Below are positions 9,385-17,504 of a stretch of 64,000 nucleotides of DNA, piece by piece. The first letter of the stretch is position 1. Every line of letters begins with the position of its first letter. The position numbers and the translations under genes are program-made. The stretch covers positions 2,046,001 to 2,110,000 of the forward strand of contig JAXLVB010000002.1 in the NCBI GenBank assembly GCA_046329195.1, in the 5' to 3' direction. The notes beneath the pieces are model-generated. The model worked only from the letters and a program-made list of their open reading frames with translations. It had not been told where the DNA came from and searched no databases. Source of the DNA: JAXLVB01 sp046329195. Its GTDB lineage: Bacteria > Bacteroidota > Bacteroidia > Cytophagales > Spirosomataceae.

Positions 9385-9603
9385 TTAATCAATCACAATG
9401 GTTGCAGCTTCTTCTTTGCGCAACGAAAGGCAATAGTCTCCCACCTGAATACCAACGGGGTCGCCGAGAGGTGCAATCCAATTGAGGCAAATTTCAGTGC
9501 CAGGTAAGCAACCCATCTCTAGCAGTTTCAACGACATTTCTGCATCCGAAAATTCCCGAATTATTGCTTTTTCACCGATTCGCAAAAGCGCCGCACTTCG
9601 CAT
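9385..9603 (-). CDS. feoA: Ferrous iron transport protein FeoA
   Basis: 72-residue SH3-like protein with the family pattern EKAIIREFSDAEMSLKLLEMGCLPGTEI and the closing GDYCLSLRKEEAATIVID. It binds FeoB and is needed for iron import. It is the first gene of feoAB, and length is typical. No Fur box could be recognised upstream, since the Bacteroidota consensus is not one I can call reliably. Confidence 0.95.
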   Translation of the reverse strand: MRSAALLRIGEKAIIREFSDAEMSLKLLEMGCLPGTEICLNWIAPLGDPVGIQVGDYCLSLRKEEAATIVID

Positions 9604-9667
9604 AACTGCACAAAGAAAAGTTATTTAGACTGATTTTAAACAACCGCAAAGTAAAAAAGGTTTGCTC

Positions 9668-9700
9668 GTACAAAAAAATATTCGAGATGAAGATTTGTAC
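9668..9700. promoter_or_regulatory. Spaced inverted repeat upstream of feoA
   Basis: GTACAAA (9668-9674) and TTTGTAC (9694-9700) form a 7-bp inverted repeat with a 19-nt gap, 65-97 nt upstream of the feoA start. The right arm is itself part of the palindrome TTGTACAA. A similar arm pair lies upstream of mutA at 34111-34128. Possible operator; weak evidence. Confidence 0.25.
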
Positions 9701-9800
9701 AAACTGACTAAAATCATTGAAATCACTGATATTTTCTGAAAGTTTTGCATGGAGAATGGACATTTTTACAAAAAAACCAACAAGCAGCCAATTTGTAATG

Positions 9801-9808
9801 TAACTTTG
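9801..9808 (+). promoter_or_regulatory. -7 promoter element of the ccm operon
   Basis: TAACTTTG matches TAnnTTTG exactly. It overlaps a GTG that opens the longest frame here, which argues that the GTG is not the translation start and that the ccmB ATG lies downstream at 9871. No clear -33 TTG was seen. Confidence 0.5.
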
Positions 9809-9817
9809 TGACCCAAA

Positions 9818-9841
9818 TTATCTCACCCCTAAATGAGATAA
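9818..9841 (+). promoter_or_regulatory. Perfect 8-bp inverted repeat in the ccmB leader
   Basis: Arms TTATCTCA and TGAGATAA flank an 8-nt spacer. The element begins about 10 nt after the -7 box, so it would sit at the very start of the transcript. It could be a repressor operator or an RNA stem. No family assignment is made. Confidence 0.4.
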
Positions 9842-9870
9842 AAATACGATTTAGTAAGTTACCTGTAAGC

Positions 9871-10539
9871 ATGGGCATGAACGAAGTTAAAGCACTGATA
9901 AACAAAGAAATACGCCTCGAATGGAGACAGCGATATGCGCTCAACGGGATGTTACTTTATGTGGTCAGTACAGTCTTTGTATGTTACATGAGTTTCCGAT
10001 TACGTAACAACGACCTCAATCCCATAACTTGGAACACCTTGTTTTGGATTATCATGGTGTTTACGGCAGTCAATGCAGTAGCCAAAAGCTTCACGCAAGA
10101 ACGATTGGGTCGTCAGCTCTACTTCTATACTTTAGCCAGTGCCGAAGCCATCATTTTGGCCAAAATCATTTACAATACCTTGTTGATGTTGTTCCTATCG
10201 CTATTAGGTTTTGCTTTTTATGCCTTGGTGATGGGCAATCCTGTGGGCGATGTAATCATGTATCTGGTGTCCATTTTATTAGGAGCCTTGGGCTTTTCGG
10301 GCACACTTACGTTAGTGGCTGGAATAGCCTCCAAGGCCGAAAATAGTCCTACGCTAATGTCGGTATTAAGTTTTCCGATTCTGTTACCGATGTTACTTAT
10401 GCTGATTAAACTCAGCAAAAACGCCTTAGATGGCTTAGAAAGAGCCGATAGCCTTAACGAGATAGCTACTTTGTTGGCAATCGATGCGATTGTACTTACG
10501 TTAAGTGTGATACTGTTTCCTTATCTGTGGAGGAGCTGA
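9871..10539 (+). CDS. ccmB: Haem exporter permease CcmB
   Basis: About 222 residues. The N-terminal EVKALINKEIRLEWRQRYALNGMLLY is the CcmB cytosolic helix followed by six hydrophobic spans, for example NTLLMLFLSLLGFAFYALVMG and VSILLGALGFSGTLTLVAGI. With CcmA it forms the ABC complex that releases haem-loaded CcmE. The frame is open from a GTG at 9808 inside the promoter box. ATG 9871 (or 9877) is preferred because homologues start just before the EVKAL-type segment. First gene of the ccm operon. ccmA is not in the window. Confidence 0.92.
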   Translation: MGMNEVKALINKEIRLEWRQRYALNGMLLYVVSTVFVCYMSFRLRNNDLNPITWNTLFWIIMVFTAVNAVAKSFTQERLGRQLYFYTLASAEAIILAKIIYNTLLMLFLSLLGFAFYALVMGNPVGDVIMYLVSILLGALGFSGTLTLVAGIASKAENSPTLMSVLSFPILLPMLLMLIKLSKNALDGLERADSLNEIATLLAIDAIVLTLSVILFPYLWRS

Positions 10540-10634
10540 ATTATTGAAAAAGTCAAGAAATGGGAATATGCTGATGTTCAGCTTTTTAATGAATTGAACA
10601 AGCAACATAAAGCCCTCGTTAATCAACTTATAAC

Positions 10635-11300
10635 ATGAAAATAGCTTGGTGGAAAGCCCTCACGATTGTCATTTTCCTGTACGTTATCGTGATGGGATTG
10701 CTCAACGATGTACCCCGCTTGCCGATTCTGAACGAAACCATACGCAACGTTTATTTCCATGTACCGCTTTGGTTTGGCATGATTGCATTGATGGCCACTT
10801 CGGGTTATTATGCCTTTAAATACCTCAAAACCAACGACATTGCCTTTGATGAACAATCGGCTGAATTTGCTAATACTGGTTTGGTCTATGGTTTACTAGG
10901 CTATGTCACAGGAGCTATTTGGGGAAATTACACTTGGGGCGACCCGCTACCCAAAGACCCTAAAATCTTATCGGCAGCCGCTGGTATGCTAATTTATTTG
11001 GCGTATTGGCTATTGAGAGGGTCGCTCACAGACGAACAACGACGGGCTCGCATTTCGGCGGTGTATAATATTTTTGCCTTTGCGATTTTTATACCTTTGA
11101 TTGGTATTTTGCCACGCCTAACGGCCTCGTTGCACCCTGGCAATGGCGGCAATCCGGCCTTTGGTTCGTACGACATGGACAACCACATGCGGATGGTGTT
11201 TTATCCAGCCAACATAGGTTTTATCTTGTTGGGGGTGTGGATTTCGACCCTACGCATTCGTTTACGGCGCATTCAACGACACCACCTTGACCAAGACTAG
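10635..11300 (+). CDS. ccmC: Cytochrome c maturation protein CcmC
   Basis: 221 residues, six membrane spans. It transfers haem to CcmE at the outer face of the inner membrane. The tryptophan-rich haem-handling motif appears as GAIWGNYTWGDPLPKDPK, and the conserved histidines are visible in VYFHVPLWFGM and ASLHPGNGG. It follows ccmB by 95 nt. Its TAG stop overlaps the stop of a small antisense ORF ending at 11297. Confidence 0.94.
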   Translation: MKIAWWKALTIVIFLYVIVMGLLNDVPRLPILNETIRNVYFHVPLWFGMIALMATSGYYAFKYLKTNDIAFDEQSAEFANTGLVYGLLGYVTGAIWGNYTWGDPLPKDPKILSAAAGMLIYLAYWLLRGSLTDEQRRARISAVYNIFAFAIFIPLIGILPRLTASLHPGNGGNPAFGSYDMDNHMRMVFYPANIGFILLGVWISTLRIRLRRIQRHHLDQD

Positions 11301-11473
11301 GCGTTACGCTTGTCTAATAACTGGTCTAATTTATCATTGATTTGCGCCAAGAGTTCAGCACTTTTGCGCTGGTTTTCAAGAAGTTGCTGATTAAACAATG
11401 CTTTTTTCTTGGTCTCTTCGTTATACACGTAAAGGCCAAATACAATCAGTACCACCAAAAGAAGGAAGACCAT
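11297..11473 (-). CDS. Small membrane protein with coiled-coil tail, antisense inside the ccm operon
   Basis: A 58-codon ORF. The translation begins MVFLLLVVLIVFGLYVYNEE, a single strong membrane anchor, and continues with a polar heptad-like helix (FNQQLLENQRKSAELLAQ, then INDKLDQLLDKRNA). No plus-strand gene occupies this stretch, so the clean protein-like pattern is not a shadow. It is transcribed against the operon between ccmC and the ccmD-like gene. Its stop overlaps the ccmC stop, and only 41 nt separate its ATG from the ccmD-like ATG. Anchor plus coiled coil resembles small assembly factors, but I do not recognise the family. Confidence 0.6.
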   Translation of the reverse strand: MVFLLLVVLIVFGLYVYNEETKKKALFNQQLLENQRKSAELLAQINDKLDQLLDKRNA

Positions 11474-11514
11474 AAAAATATAGATTTTTTACCACACGAA
11501 AGATACCTTTTTTA

Positions 11515-11724
11515 ATGAAAAAATTAATTGGATTTCTGTCTTTTTTCTTGCTTTCGACAAACCTCTTTGCTCAACAAGATGTTGAAATGGCAGACCAGCT
11601 TCGGGCTGACGGCAAAATTTGGGTGGTTATCACCGTGATTTCAGTCGTGTTTTTAGGGTTGATTATTTACCTGATTACACTTGATAAAAAAATCTCAAAA
11701 TTAGAGAAGGAGTTGAAGAAATAA
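11515..11724 (+). CDS. CcmD-like small membrane protein
   Basis: 69 residues: signal-like N-terminus MKKLIGFLSFFLLSTNLFAQ, a short QQDVEMADQLRADGKIW stretch, then one membrane span (VVITVISVVFLGLIIYLI) and a charged tail DKKISKLEKELKK. This matches the Bacteroidota CcmD-family form, which unlike proteobacterial CcmD has a cleavable-looking leader. CcmD helps release holo-CcmE from CcmABC. It sits between ccmC and ccmE, the expected position. Confidence 0.85.
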   Translation: MKKLIGFLSFFLLSTNLFAQQDVEMADQLRADGKIWVVITVISVVFLGLIIYLITLDKKISKLEKELKK

Positions 11725-11814
11725 GCAAAGTTCTGACACATGGAATGTTGGAATGAATAGTTAAACTGCTTATTTGTTGGTATTTATTACTCCTTCAGTA
11801 AACACAACAAAACC

Positions 11815-12231
11815 ATGAAAAAAATACATCTCTTTGGAATTGTGGTGATTGCCATAGCCATCTTTATCGTAATGAGTATGGCTGGCGACGCCAGTACGTA
11901 TGTTGATTTTTCGGAAGCCAATAAAATGGCTCAGCAAGGCGATGCCAATAAAGTACACGTAGTGGGCAAACTCAAAAAAGATGCCCAAGGTAATATTGTG
12001 GGTATGCACTACGACCCAGCCGTAAACCCCAATTATTTTGAGTTTGTGCTGGTAGATACCCTGCACAATGAGCAGAAAGTGGTCATGCACCAACCCAAGC
12101 CTCAAGACATGGATAAGTCGGAGCAAGTGGTCATTGTTGGAAAAATGGACGGTGAGGTGTTTCAATGTGACAAAGTCCAGCTCAAGTGCCCCTCCAAATA
12201 CAATGCTCCTGCGCCTAAGTTGAAGGGATAA
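11815..12231 (+). CDS. ccmE: Haem chaperone CcmE, CxxxY variant
   Basis: 138 residues: one N-terminal membrane anchor (HLFGIVVIAIAIFIVMSM), then the OB-fold periplasmic domain (VHVVGKLKKDAQGNIVG, EQVVIVGKMDGEVFQCD). CcmE carries haem covalently from CcmC to CcmF. The classical haem-binding motif is HxxxY; here it reads KCPSKY with Cys125 and Tyr129, so the histidine is replaced. A second Cys (118) lies seven residues earlier. CxxxY CcmE is known from archaea and sulfate reducers (system I*), where CcmH is also missing, and no ccmH is seen here. Identity is firm from fold pattern and operon position. Confidence 0.93.
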   Translation: MKKIHLFGIVVIAIAIFIVMSMAGDASTYVDFSEANKMAQQGDANKVHVVGKLKKDAQGNIVGMHYDPAVNPNYFEFVLVDTLHNEQKVVMHQPKPQDMDKSEQVVIVGKMDGEVFQCDKVQLKCPSKYNAPAPKLKG

Positions 12232-12440
12232 TCGTTGTGACACCTTGAGTAAGCTTTCATATAATTTCTTGAAAGCAAGCACATTATGGTTCTCAACACC
12301 AATAAGTATTACGTGTACGAAACGTTTCCATATACTGTTTTTGAAGAACGTCTCGGATAGACATTCATCATTTAGACCTTCCTCGCTGCCACACTTTTAC
12401 GGTCTGAATTTGTACACTACAGTAACTAATTAGCAAACAC

Positions 12441-12456
12441 TAGTGGCTCGCCACTA
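12441..12456. repeat. Short inverted repeat upstream of ccmF
   Basis: TAGTGGC and GCCACTA flank a 2-nt centre, 21 nt before the ccmF ATG, in a 246-bp gap that otherwise holds no convincing gene. It may be a short palindromic repeat or an mRNA hairpin between ccmE and ccmF. Confidence 0.35.
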
Positions 12457-12477
12457 ACGCTCGGATCATCGCAAGAC

Positions 12478-15099
12478 ATGAATCAATACCACCTCTTTAT
12501 CGGAAATTTCGGCCATTTCTGTGTCATTTTAGCTTTTGTAGCGGCAATGGTAGCTGCTTGGAGTTATTTCCAAGCCACTCGCCTACGCCAAACCCCTAAA
12601 GGCACAGCTTGGAACAAGTTTGCCCGTTGGGCCTTTATTGTGCATGGGGTAGCCGTGTTGGGAGTGGTTGGAGCTTTGTACTGGATTATCTACAACCATT
12701 ATTTTGAATACCATTACGCATACGATAACTCCTCGTTGTCGTTACCCCTAGAATACACTGTTTCGAGTTTTTGGCAAGACCAAGAAGGGAGCTTTTTATT
12801 ATGGATTTTTTGGCATGTGATATTGGGCTTTGTGTTCTTGGTGGTTCAAACACGCAAACAAAAACAAACAAAACCTGATACTATTGCTTGGGAAGCTCCC
12901 GTCATGGCGATTTTTGCAGGGGTACAGGCTTTCTTATGTTCGATGATTTTGGGAGTCATTTTCTTTGATGTTTTCAAAATTGGTTCTTCGCCATTCTTGC
13001 TTTTGAAAGAGGCACTCCCTGACCTTCCTGTCTGGAAAATGCAACCTAATTTCATTCCTAAAGACGGAAACGGACTCAACCCGCTTTTACAAAATTACTG
13101 GATGGTGATTCACCCTCCTACTTTGTTTTTAGGGTTTGCTGCTACTATTTTACCCTTTGCTTTTTGTATTGCCGGTCTTTGGTTGGGTCGCTTCAAGGCA
13201 TGGGTTCGCCCTGCGCTCCCCTGGACACTCTTTGCGGCATTGACGCTGGGGGCAGGTATTATCATGGGGGGGATTTGGGCTTACGAAACCCTCAATTTTG
13301 AAGGTTATTGGAACTGGGATCCCGTCGAAAACGCCGTGTATGTACCGTGGTTAGTGTTGGTGGCATCGGTACATACCATGATTATTCATAACAATAACCA
13401 AACGGCTCTTCGCACCTCTATCATACTGGTTATTAGTATGTTTATCTTGGTACTTTACTCCACCTTCTTGACACGAAGTGGTATTTTAGGTAATGCCTCG
13501 GTGCACTCTTTCACCGACTTGGGCTTGTCGGGGCAGTTGTTGTTGTACCTCTTTTTCTTTACAGCAGTGGCTATTGGATTGTTGGTATATCATTGGAAAC
13601 AAATCCCTGTTGATACCAAAGAACTCTCTACCTACAGCCGTGAGTTTTGGATTTTTGTAGGTGCTACTATTCTTTGCTTGGCTGGGTTTCAGGTGATTGT
13701 AACTACTTCGATTCCAGTCTATAATGCAATTTTAGAAAACATTGGTATCAAGTCAAAACTTGCCTTACCTGCCGACCAAGTACAACACTATACCAAGTTT
13801 CAGCAATGGTTTTTTGTAGGGGTAGCCATTATTTCGGGTATCGGTCAATACATTTGGTGGAACCGTATCAAAAAAGCATCACCCTCTGCTGCAACCGAAA
13901 CGGCAAAAGTGGTATCAAAGGGATTGGGTGCAAAACTTCATTTAGGGGCTTGGGAGGCACTTTCTACGCCCTTGATGTTTACGTTTATTAGTAGTGCTAT
14001 CATTATTTCGACAGGGCGACTCAACAACCCAATTTATATCACCATTCTAACGGCCTCGTTGTTTTCTGTTTTTTCAAACGGGAGCATCATGTTAAGTGTT
14101 TTGCGCAAAAAAATAGGTCTGTCCGGTGGTGCAGTGGCTCATATTGGAGTAGCACTCATGCTGATTGGGATTTTGTTCTCGGCAGGATACTCCAAAGTAG
14201 TGTCACAAAATTCGTCAGGATTGATTTTGTTCAAAGATGCCTCTACCGAAGAAAATACAGAGAATCAATTGCTTTGGCTCAATCGTCCACAAAAGTTGGA
14301 CAAATTTCTGATTACCTACAAAGGGAAGCGCCTCGAAGCTCGTGATATGCCTCATTACTTACCCGAAGAAACAATTCAGTTGTTAGACGGTGATTTCAAG
14401 GCCATTGCTAAGCAGGATTTGACACAAGACGGTAAAACCTATCATAAAAAAGGCGATACACTGGAAGTGTTCCCCGAAAACTACTACTACGAAATCGAAT
14501 ACCGTGAGCCAAGTGGGCGTGTGTTTTCGTTGTTTCCCCGAGTGCAAATCAACCCCCGAATGGGTAATGCCGCCTCTCCGGCGATTCGTCATGAATGGCA
14601 GCGAGATGTTTATACACACGTAAAAGATGCGCCTTTGCCTACCTCGGAGCCTGAGTGGAGCAAAACCGAAACGCATACCGTAGCCATGCAAGATACTTTT
14701 TTTGTAAACGACTACGTGGCTATCTTGGACGGAGTAGTACGCACCGACGATGTAGATGGGGTGAAACTAAACGAAGGTGATGCCGCTGTTAAAGCAGTCA
14801 TTAGAGTAATGGATAAAGACCGAACTGTCGAACTAAACCCTACCTATGTAATCAAAGATGGAATGGTTGGACGTAAGCCACTGGTTGATAAGGAGTTGGG
14901 ACTTCGGATTCGATTTGAAAATATCGACCCCAAGACTGGGCAGTTTAGTTTTGCCACCAACTCTACCCAACGTGACTATGTAGTGATTAAAGCCATCGAA
15001 AAGCCCTTCATTAATTTACTTTGGATTGGTACTGTTGTCATGCTTATTGGCATGAGCATTGCCATGTGGCGGCGGTTTGGGGAGGCTAATCCTATATAG
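12478..15099 (+). CDS. ccmF: Cytochrome c haem lyase subunit CcmF
   Basis: 873 residues, longer than the roughly 650 of proteobacterial CcmF. The N-terminal two thirds is polytopic with the WWD-type haem motif (EGYWNWDPVENAVYVPWL) and conserved segments NYWMVIHPPTLFLGF and TFLTRSGILGNASVHSF. The extra length is a large soluble region (about 620-845, for example RVFSLFPRVQINPRMGNAAS) before a last membrane span near the C-terminus (LLWIGTVVMLIGMSIAMW). CcmF attaches haem to CxxCH apocytochromes. It is the last gene of the operon. ccmG and ccmH are absent. Confidence 0.95.
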   Translation: MNQYHLFIGNFGHFCVILAFVAAMVAAWSYFQATRLRQTPKGTAWNKFARWAFIVHGVAVLGVVGALYWIIYNHYFEYHYAYDNSSLSLPLEYTVSSFWQDQEGSFLLWIFWHVILGFVFLVVQTRKQKQTKPDTIAWEAPVMAIFAGVQAFLCSMILGVIFFDVFKIGSSPFLLLKEALPDLPVWKMQPNFIPKDGNGLNPLLQNYWMVIHPPTLFLGFAATILPFAFCIAGLWLGRFKAWVRPALPWTLFAALTLGAGIIMGGIWAYETLNFEGYWNWDPVENAVYVPWLVLVASVHTMIIHNNNQTALRTSIILVISMFILVLYSTFLTRSGILGNASVHSFTDLGLSGQLLLYLFFFTAVAIGLLVYHWKQIPVDTKELSTYSREFWIFVGATILCLAGFQVIVTTSIPVYNAILENIGIKSKLALPADQVQHYTKFQQWFFVGVAIISGIGQYIWWNRIKKASPSAATETAKVVSKGLGAKLHLGAWEALSTPLMFTFISSAIIISTGRLNNPIYITILTASLFSVFSNGSIMLSVLRKKIGLSGGAVAHIGVALMLIGILFSAGYSKVVSQNSSGLILFKDASTEENTENQLLWLNRPQKLDKFLITYKGKRLEARDMPHYLPEETIQLLDGDFKAIAKQDLTQDGKTYHKKGDTLEVFPENYYYEIEYREPSGRVFSLFPRVQINPRMGNAASPAIRHEWQRDVYTHVKDAPLPTSEPEWSKTETHTVAMQDTFFVNDYVAILDGVVRTDDVDGVKLNEGDAAVKAVIRVMDKDRTVELNPTYVIKDGMVGRKPLVDKELGLRIRFENIDPKTGQFSFATNSTQRDYVVIKAIEKPFINLLWIGTVVMLIGMSIAMWRRFGEANPI

Positions 15100-15107
15100 C
15101 AATCAAA

Positions 15108-15135
15108 GTAGAGACAAGGCATGCCTTGTCTCTAC
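15108..15135. repeat. 28-bp perfect palindrome after ccmF
   Basis: The left half GTAGAGACAAGGCA is exactly reverse-complementary to the right half, with no spacer. It lies 9 nt after the ccmF stop. It may act as a terminator hairpin. Similar GTAGAGAC-type palindromes occur as dispersed intergenic repeats in cyanobacteria and Bacteroidota, from general knowledge. Confidence 0.7.
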
Positions 15136-15193
15136 AACATTTATTCATCCCTTGCAATTCTGACCTATCATATTCAATTTCACCGAAATTTGC

Positions 15194-15201
15194 TATTTTT
15201 G
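15194..15201 (+). promoter_or_regulatory. -7 element of the ADP-ribosylglycohydrolase gene
   Basis: TATTTTTG fits TAnnTTTG and ends 28 nt before the ATG. No -33 TTG at the usual spacing. Confidence 0.4.
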
Positions 15202-15229
15202 TAAACCGCATTTTGGGTCATTATGACTT

Positions 15230-16177
15230 ATGAGTCAATCCATTTCCTCTCAAATCAAAGGTTTACTTTTTGGCATTGCTATTGGTGATGCGCTTGGGGT
15301 ACCTGTTGAGTTTAGAAGTCGTAGCTCGCTACAAAAAGCACCCGTTACGGATATGCACGGCTATGGCACACACCATCAGCCCCCAGGTACGTGGTCAGAC
15401 GACAGTGCCCTTACCTTTTGTTTGGTCGAACAACTCATTGAGGGATTTTCGATAGAAGGTCTTGCCCAAAAGATTCAACTATGGTATTTTGAAAACTATT
15501 GGACGCCCCACGGCTCGGTGTTTGACATCGGCATTGCTACTCGCAATGCCATCGACCGCTTAGAAAAAGGAGTTTCGCCCGAAGCCTCTGGCGAGTCAGG
15601 CGAATATTCTAACGGGAATGGTTCCTTGATGCGGCTTTTACCGCTGGCTTTTTCGCTAAAAAACAGTCCAATTTCCGAACGATTCGATAGAGTGAGCGAG
15701 GTTTCGTCTATTACACATGGACACATCCGTTCACGCATCGTATGCTTCTTTGCGGTAGAGTTTCTGATTCAATTGCTCAAGGGAAAAGACAAAGTAGAAG
15801 CGTATCAAAACACCCAACACACTGTCCGTGATTTTGTAAATTCTATTGATTGTGCCGGTGATGAAAAGGAATTATTTGTACGAATTTTTTACGATGACAT
15901 TCGCCAACTCCCCGAGCAAGAAATTTTCTCATCGGGGTATGTGGTACATACGTTAGAAGCGAGTTTATGGTGTTTTTTGACCACAGATTCGTTTGAAGCC
16001 GCTGTCCTGAAAGCCGTGAATTTAGGCGATGATACCGATACTACTGGCGCTGTGACGGGTGGAATGGCGGGCTTATATTATGGTTTTTCGGCGATTCGCC
16101 CTAAATGGGTCAAATTAGTGGCTCGTTCTGGCGAGATTGAGCATTTGTCCGAACGCTTTGCTGCTTTGTATCAATAG
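15230..16177 (+). CDS. ADP-ribosylglycohydrolase (DraG family)
   Basis: 315 residues, all-alpha fold. Metal-binding motifs are visible at both ends: GIAIGDALGVPVEF and TWSDDSALTFCLVEQ near the N-terminus, and NLGDDTDTTGAVTGGMAGL near the C-terminus. These Asp residues coordinate the two Mg ions that remove ADP-ribose from arginine or other acceptors. NGSLMRLLPLA in the middle is also typical. Substrate is unknown; no nitrogenase or toxin partner is nearby. It has its own promoter and terminator, so it is probably monocistronic. Confidence 0.92.
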   Translation: MSQSISSQIKGLLFGIAIGDALGVPVEFRSRSSLQKAPVTDMHGYGTHHQPPGTWSDDSALTFCLVEQLIEGFSIEGLAQKIQLWYFENYWTPHGSVFDIGIATRNAIDRLEKGVSPEASGESGEYSNGNGSLMRLLPLAFSLKNSPISERFDRVSEVSSITHGHIRSRIVCFFAVEFLIQLLKGKDKVEAYQNTQHTVRDFVNSIDCAGDEKELFVRIFYDDIRQLPEQEIFSSGYVVHTLEASLWCFLTTDSFEAAVLKAVNLGDDTDTTGAVTGGMAGLYYGFSAIRPKWVKLVARSGEIEHLSERFAALYQ

Positions 16178-16178
16178 T

Positions 16179-16224
16179 AAAAACTACGAACGTGTGTGAT
16201 TCATCCCCCTAGTTCGTAGTTTTT
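16179..16224. terminator. Bidirectional terminator
   Basis: AAAAACTACGAAC (16179-16191) and GTTCGTAGTTTTT (16212-16224) pair perfectly over 13 bp around 20 nt. It lies between the ADP-ribosylglycohydrolase gene and the convergent gene ending at 16247. The A and T tails are inside the arms, so it works on both strands. Confidence 0.8.
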
Positions 16225-16246
16225 AGTTGGTGTTCTCCATAAATCA

Positions 16247-16777
16247 TCAATTTCCAGACTTCTCGCCAACAAACTGATGTGATTTTTCTTTGAATAAAAT
16301 ATTGAACGAAGTCAACGAGCCATAACAGCGTGTAATGTACTGCTGCATGTCTATTTTCTCTTCTTCCGACAGACCTTTTGCAGCATTTATTTTTTGCTCT
16401 AACACCCTCATTCGGTCACGAATCATGGTAATTTTGTGAAAAAACGTATCAATGGGCATTTCGTAAGGCTGCAAATCCGAACGCCCTGGTTTCAACACAA
16501 ATTTTCCCCCTTTCCATTTATCATTTAATGGCACAATTTCGGTGACATCCACCCATTTTTGAAGTAATTTAGAAAGTGTTTGTTCTACATCGAACAAACT
16601 CACGGCATCACCGCTTAATTCAACTTCGTCTATGACCTCAAAGGCATAATCCAACTTGATTTGCTTGACGCCATGCTCCATAAACGTAATCAAGTACGCA
16701 GTAGGTTTAATGTTAATCACAACGCCCTCGCCATAGTCTGCGTGGCGAACTCGGGAACCAATTCCTAAAAGCTTCAT
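16247..16777 (-). CDS. Conserved hypothetical protein with N-terminal Tudor/SH3-like segment
   Basis: 176 residues. The first 50 (IGSRVRHADYGEGVVINIKP, YLITFMEHGVKQIKLDYAFE) match the small beta-barrel found at the end of UvrD/PcrA-type helicases and in CarD-like RNA-polymerase binders, suggesting a nucleic acid or polymerase contact. The rest is helical, with DTFFHKITMIRDRMRVLEQKINAA, and lacks an enzyme motif. A complete CarD domain is not present. Soluble, presumably cytosolic. Function unknown. Confidence 0.7.
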   Translation of the reverse strand: MKLLGIGSRVRHADYGEGVVINIKPTAYLITFMEHGVKQIKLDYAFEVIDEVELSGDAVSLFDVEQTLSKLLQKWVDVTEIVPLNDKWKGGKFVLKPGRSDLQPYEMPIDTFFHKITMIRDRMRVLEQKINAAKGLSEEEKIDMQQYITRCYGSLTSFNILFKEKSHQFVGEKSGN

Positions 16778-16931
16778 AGATTAAATGAAAATAACTGAAT
16801 AGATGTTAGCAAGAAAGGCTTTTTCGTCCAAAACAGGCGAAAATCATTCCTTTTTAAACTGTACTGTACAGCTGTCAATTTTTGTACCAAAATCGAGGGA
16901 TTGTACTACAATTTGGCAAATCGTGGAGTAG

Positions 16932-17504
16932 TTAACGCAACACTTTGCAATCCCAGCGGCCACGTTCATTGCTTGTTTGAAGGGCATCTATCACCTCAAA
17001 CGCAGCGGCTAAAGATTGCCAAATTTGTGGGATTTGTTTGTTGTCATACATCGAGATGATGAAGACGCCGTCTGGCTTTAGGTACGTTTGATAACGTTTT
17101 AGCAGGCTGAGGGGGTTCTTGGCATAGTTCAACGATTCGGTAAAAATAATCGCATCAAACACACGGTCTGGCTTAAATACCTCCATGTCTGCGACAAGGT
17201 AGCGAGTACGCTCATTGGCAAACACCTGCGCTCGTTCAATAGCCACGTCCGATAAATCTACACCTGTCAGGCTGTTGTACGAATTGGCTGTTAGTTTTTG
17301 CTGTAAGAGTGCTTCGCCACAACCGATTTCGAGCAAATCGCCGTGGGGTTTCCAGCGTTCGGTAAGCTGAACGATGGCCATGAAGCGGTCATGCTCCATT
17401 TCGTTTTTCAGTCCATCCCAGTTTCCTTTTTGGTATTGATAATTCCAACGTTCTCGGTTGATACGCAGAATTTTACGCTTGATAAATGAAAGAATACCTG
17501 TCAT
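16932..17504 (-). CDS. Class I SAM-dependent methyltransferase
   Basis: 190 residues. Rossmann motif I is DLLEIGCGEALLQQKL. An acidic residue closes strand 2 (LTGVDLSDVAIERA), ADMEVFKPDRVFDAIIFTESL is the motif IV region, and YLKPDGVFIISMYD the post-IV strand. Substrate is not predictable. It starts in the stop codon of the preceding gene (TGATG overlap at 17504), so the two are translationally coupled. Confidence 0.85.
   Translation of the reverse strand: MTGILSFIKRKILRINRERWNYQYQKGNWDGLKNEMEHDRFMAIVQLTERWKPHGDLLEIGCGEALLQQKLTANSYNSLTGVDLSDVAIERAQVFANERTRYLVADMEVFKPDRVFDAIIFTESLNYAKNPLSLLKRYQTYLKPDGVFIISMYDNKQIPQIWQSLAAAFEVIDALQTSNERGRWDCKVLR

Noticed and set aside
9808..9870. GTG start extending CcmB by 21 residues
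   Set aside because: The GTG overlaps the -7 element; homologous N-termini begin near 9871.
12245..12433. 62-codon ORF between ccmE and ccmF
   Set aside because: No signal, domain or composition like a Bacteroidota protein; the overlapping frames look equally random.
16247..16777. CarD-type RNA polymerase regulator
   Set aside because: Only a short barrel-like N-terminus is similar; the full CarD domain pattern is not visible, so only a Tudor/SH3-like segment is claimed.
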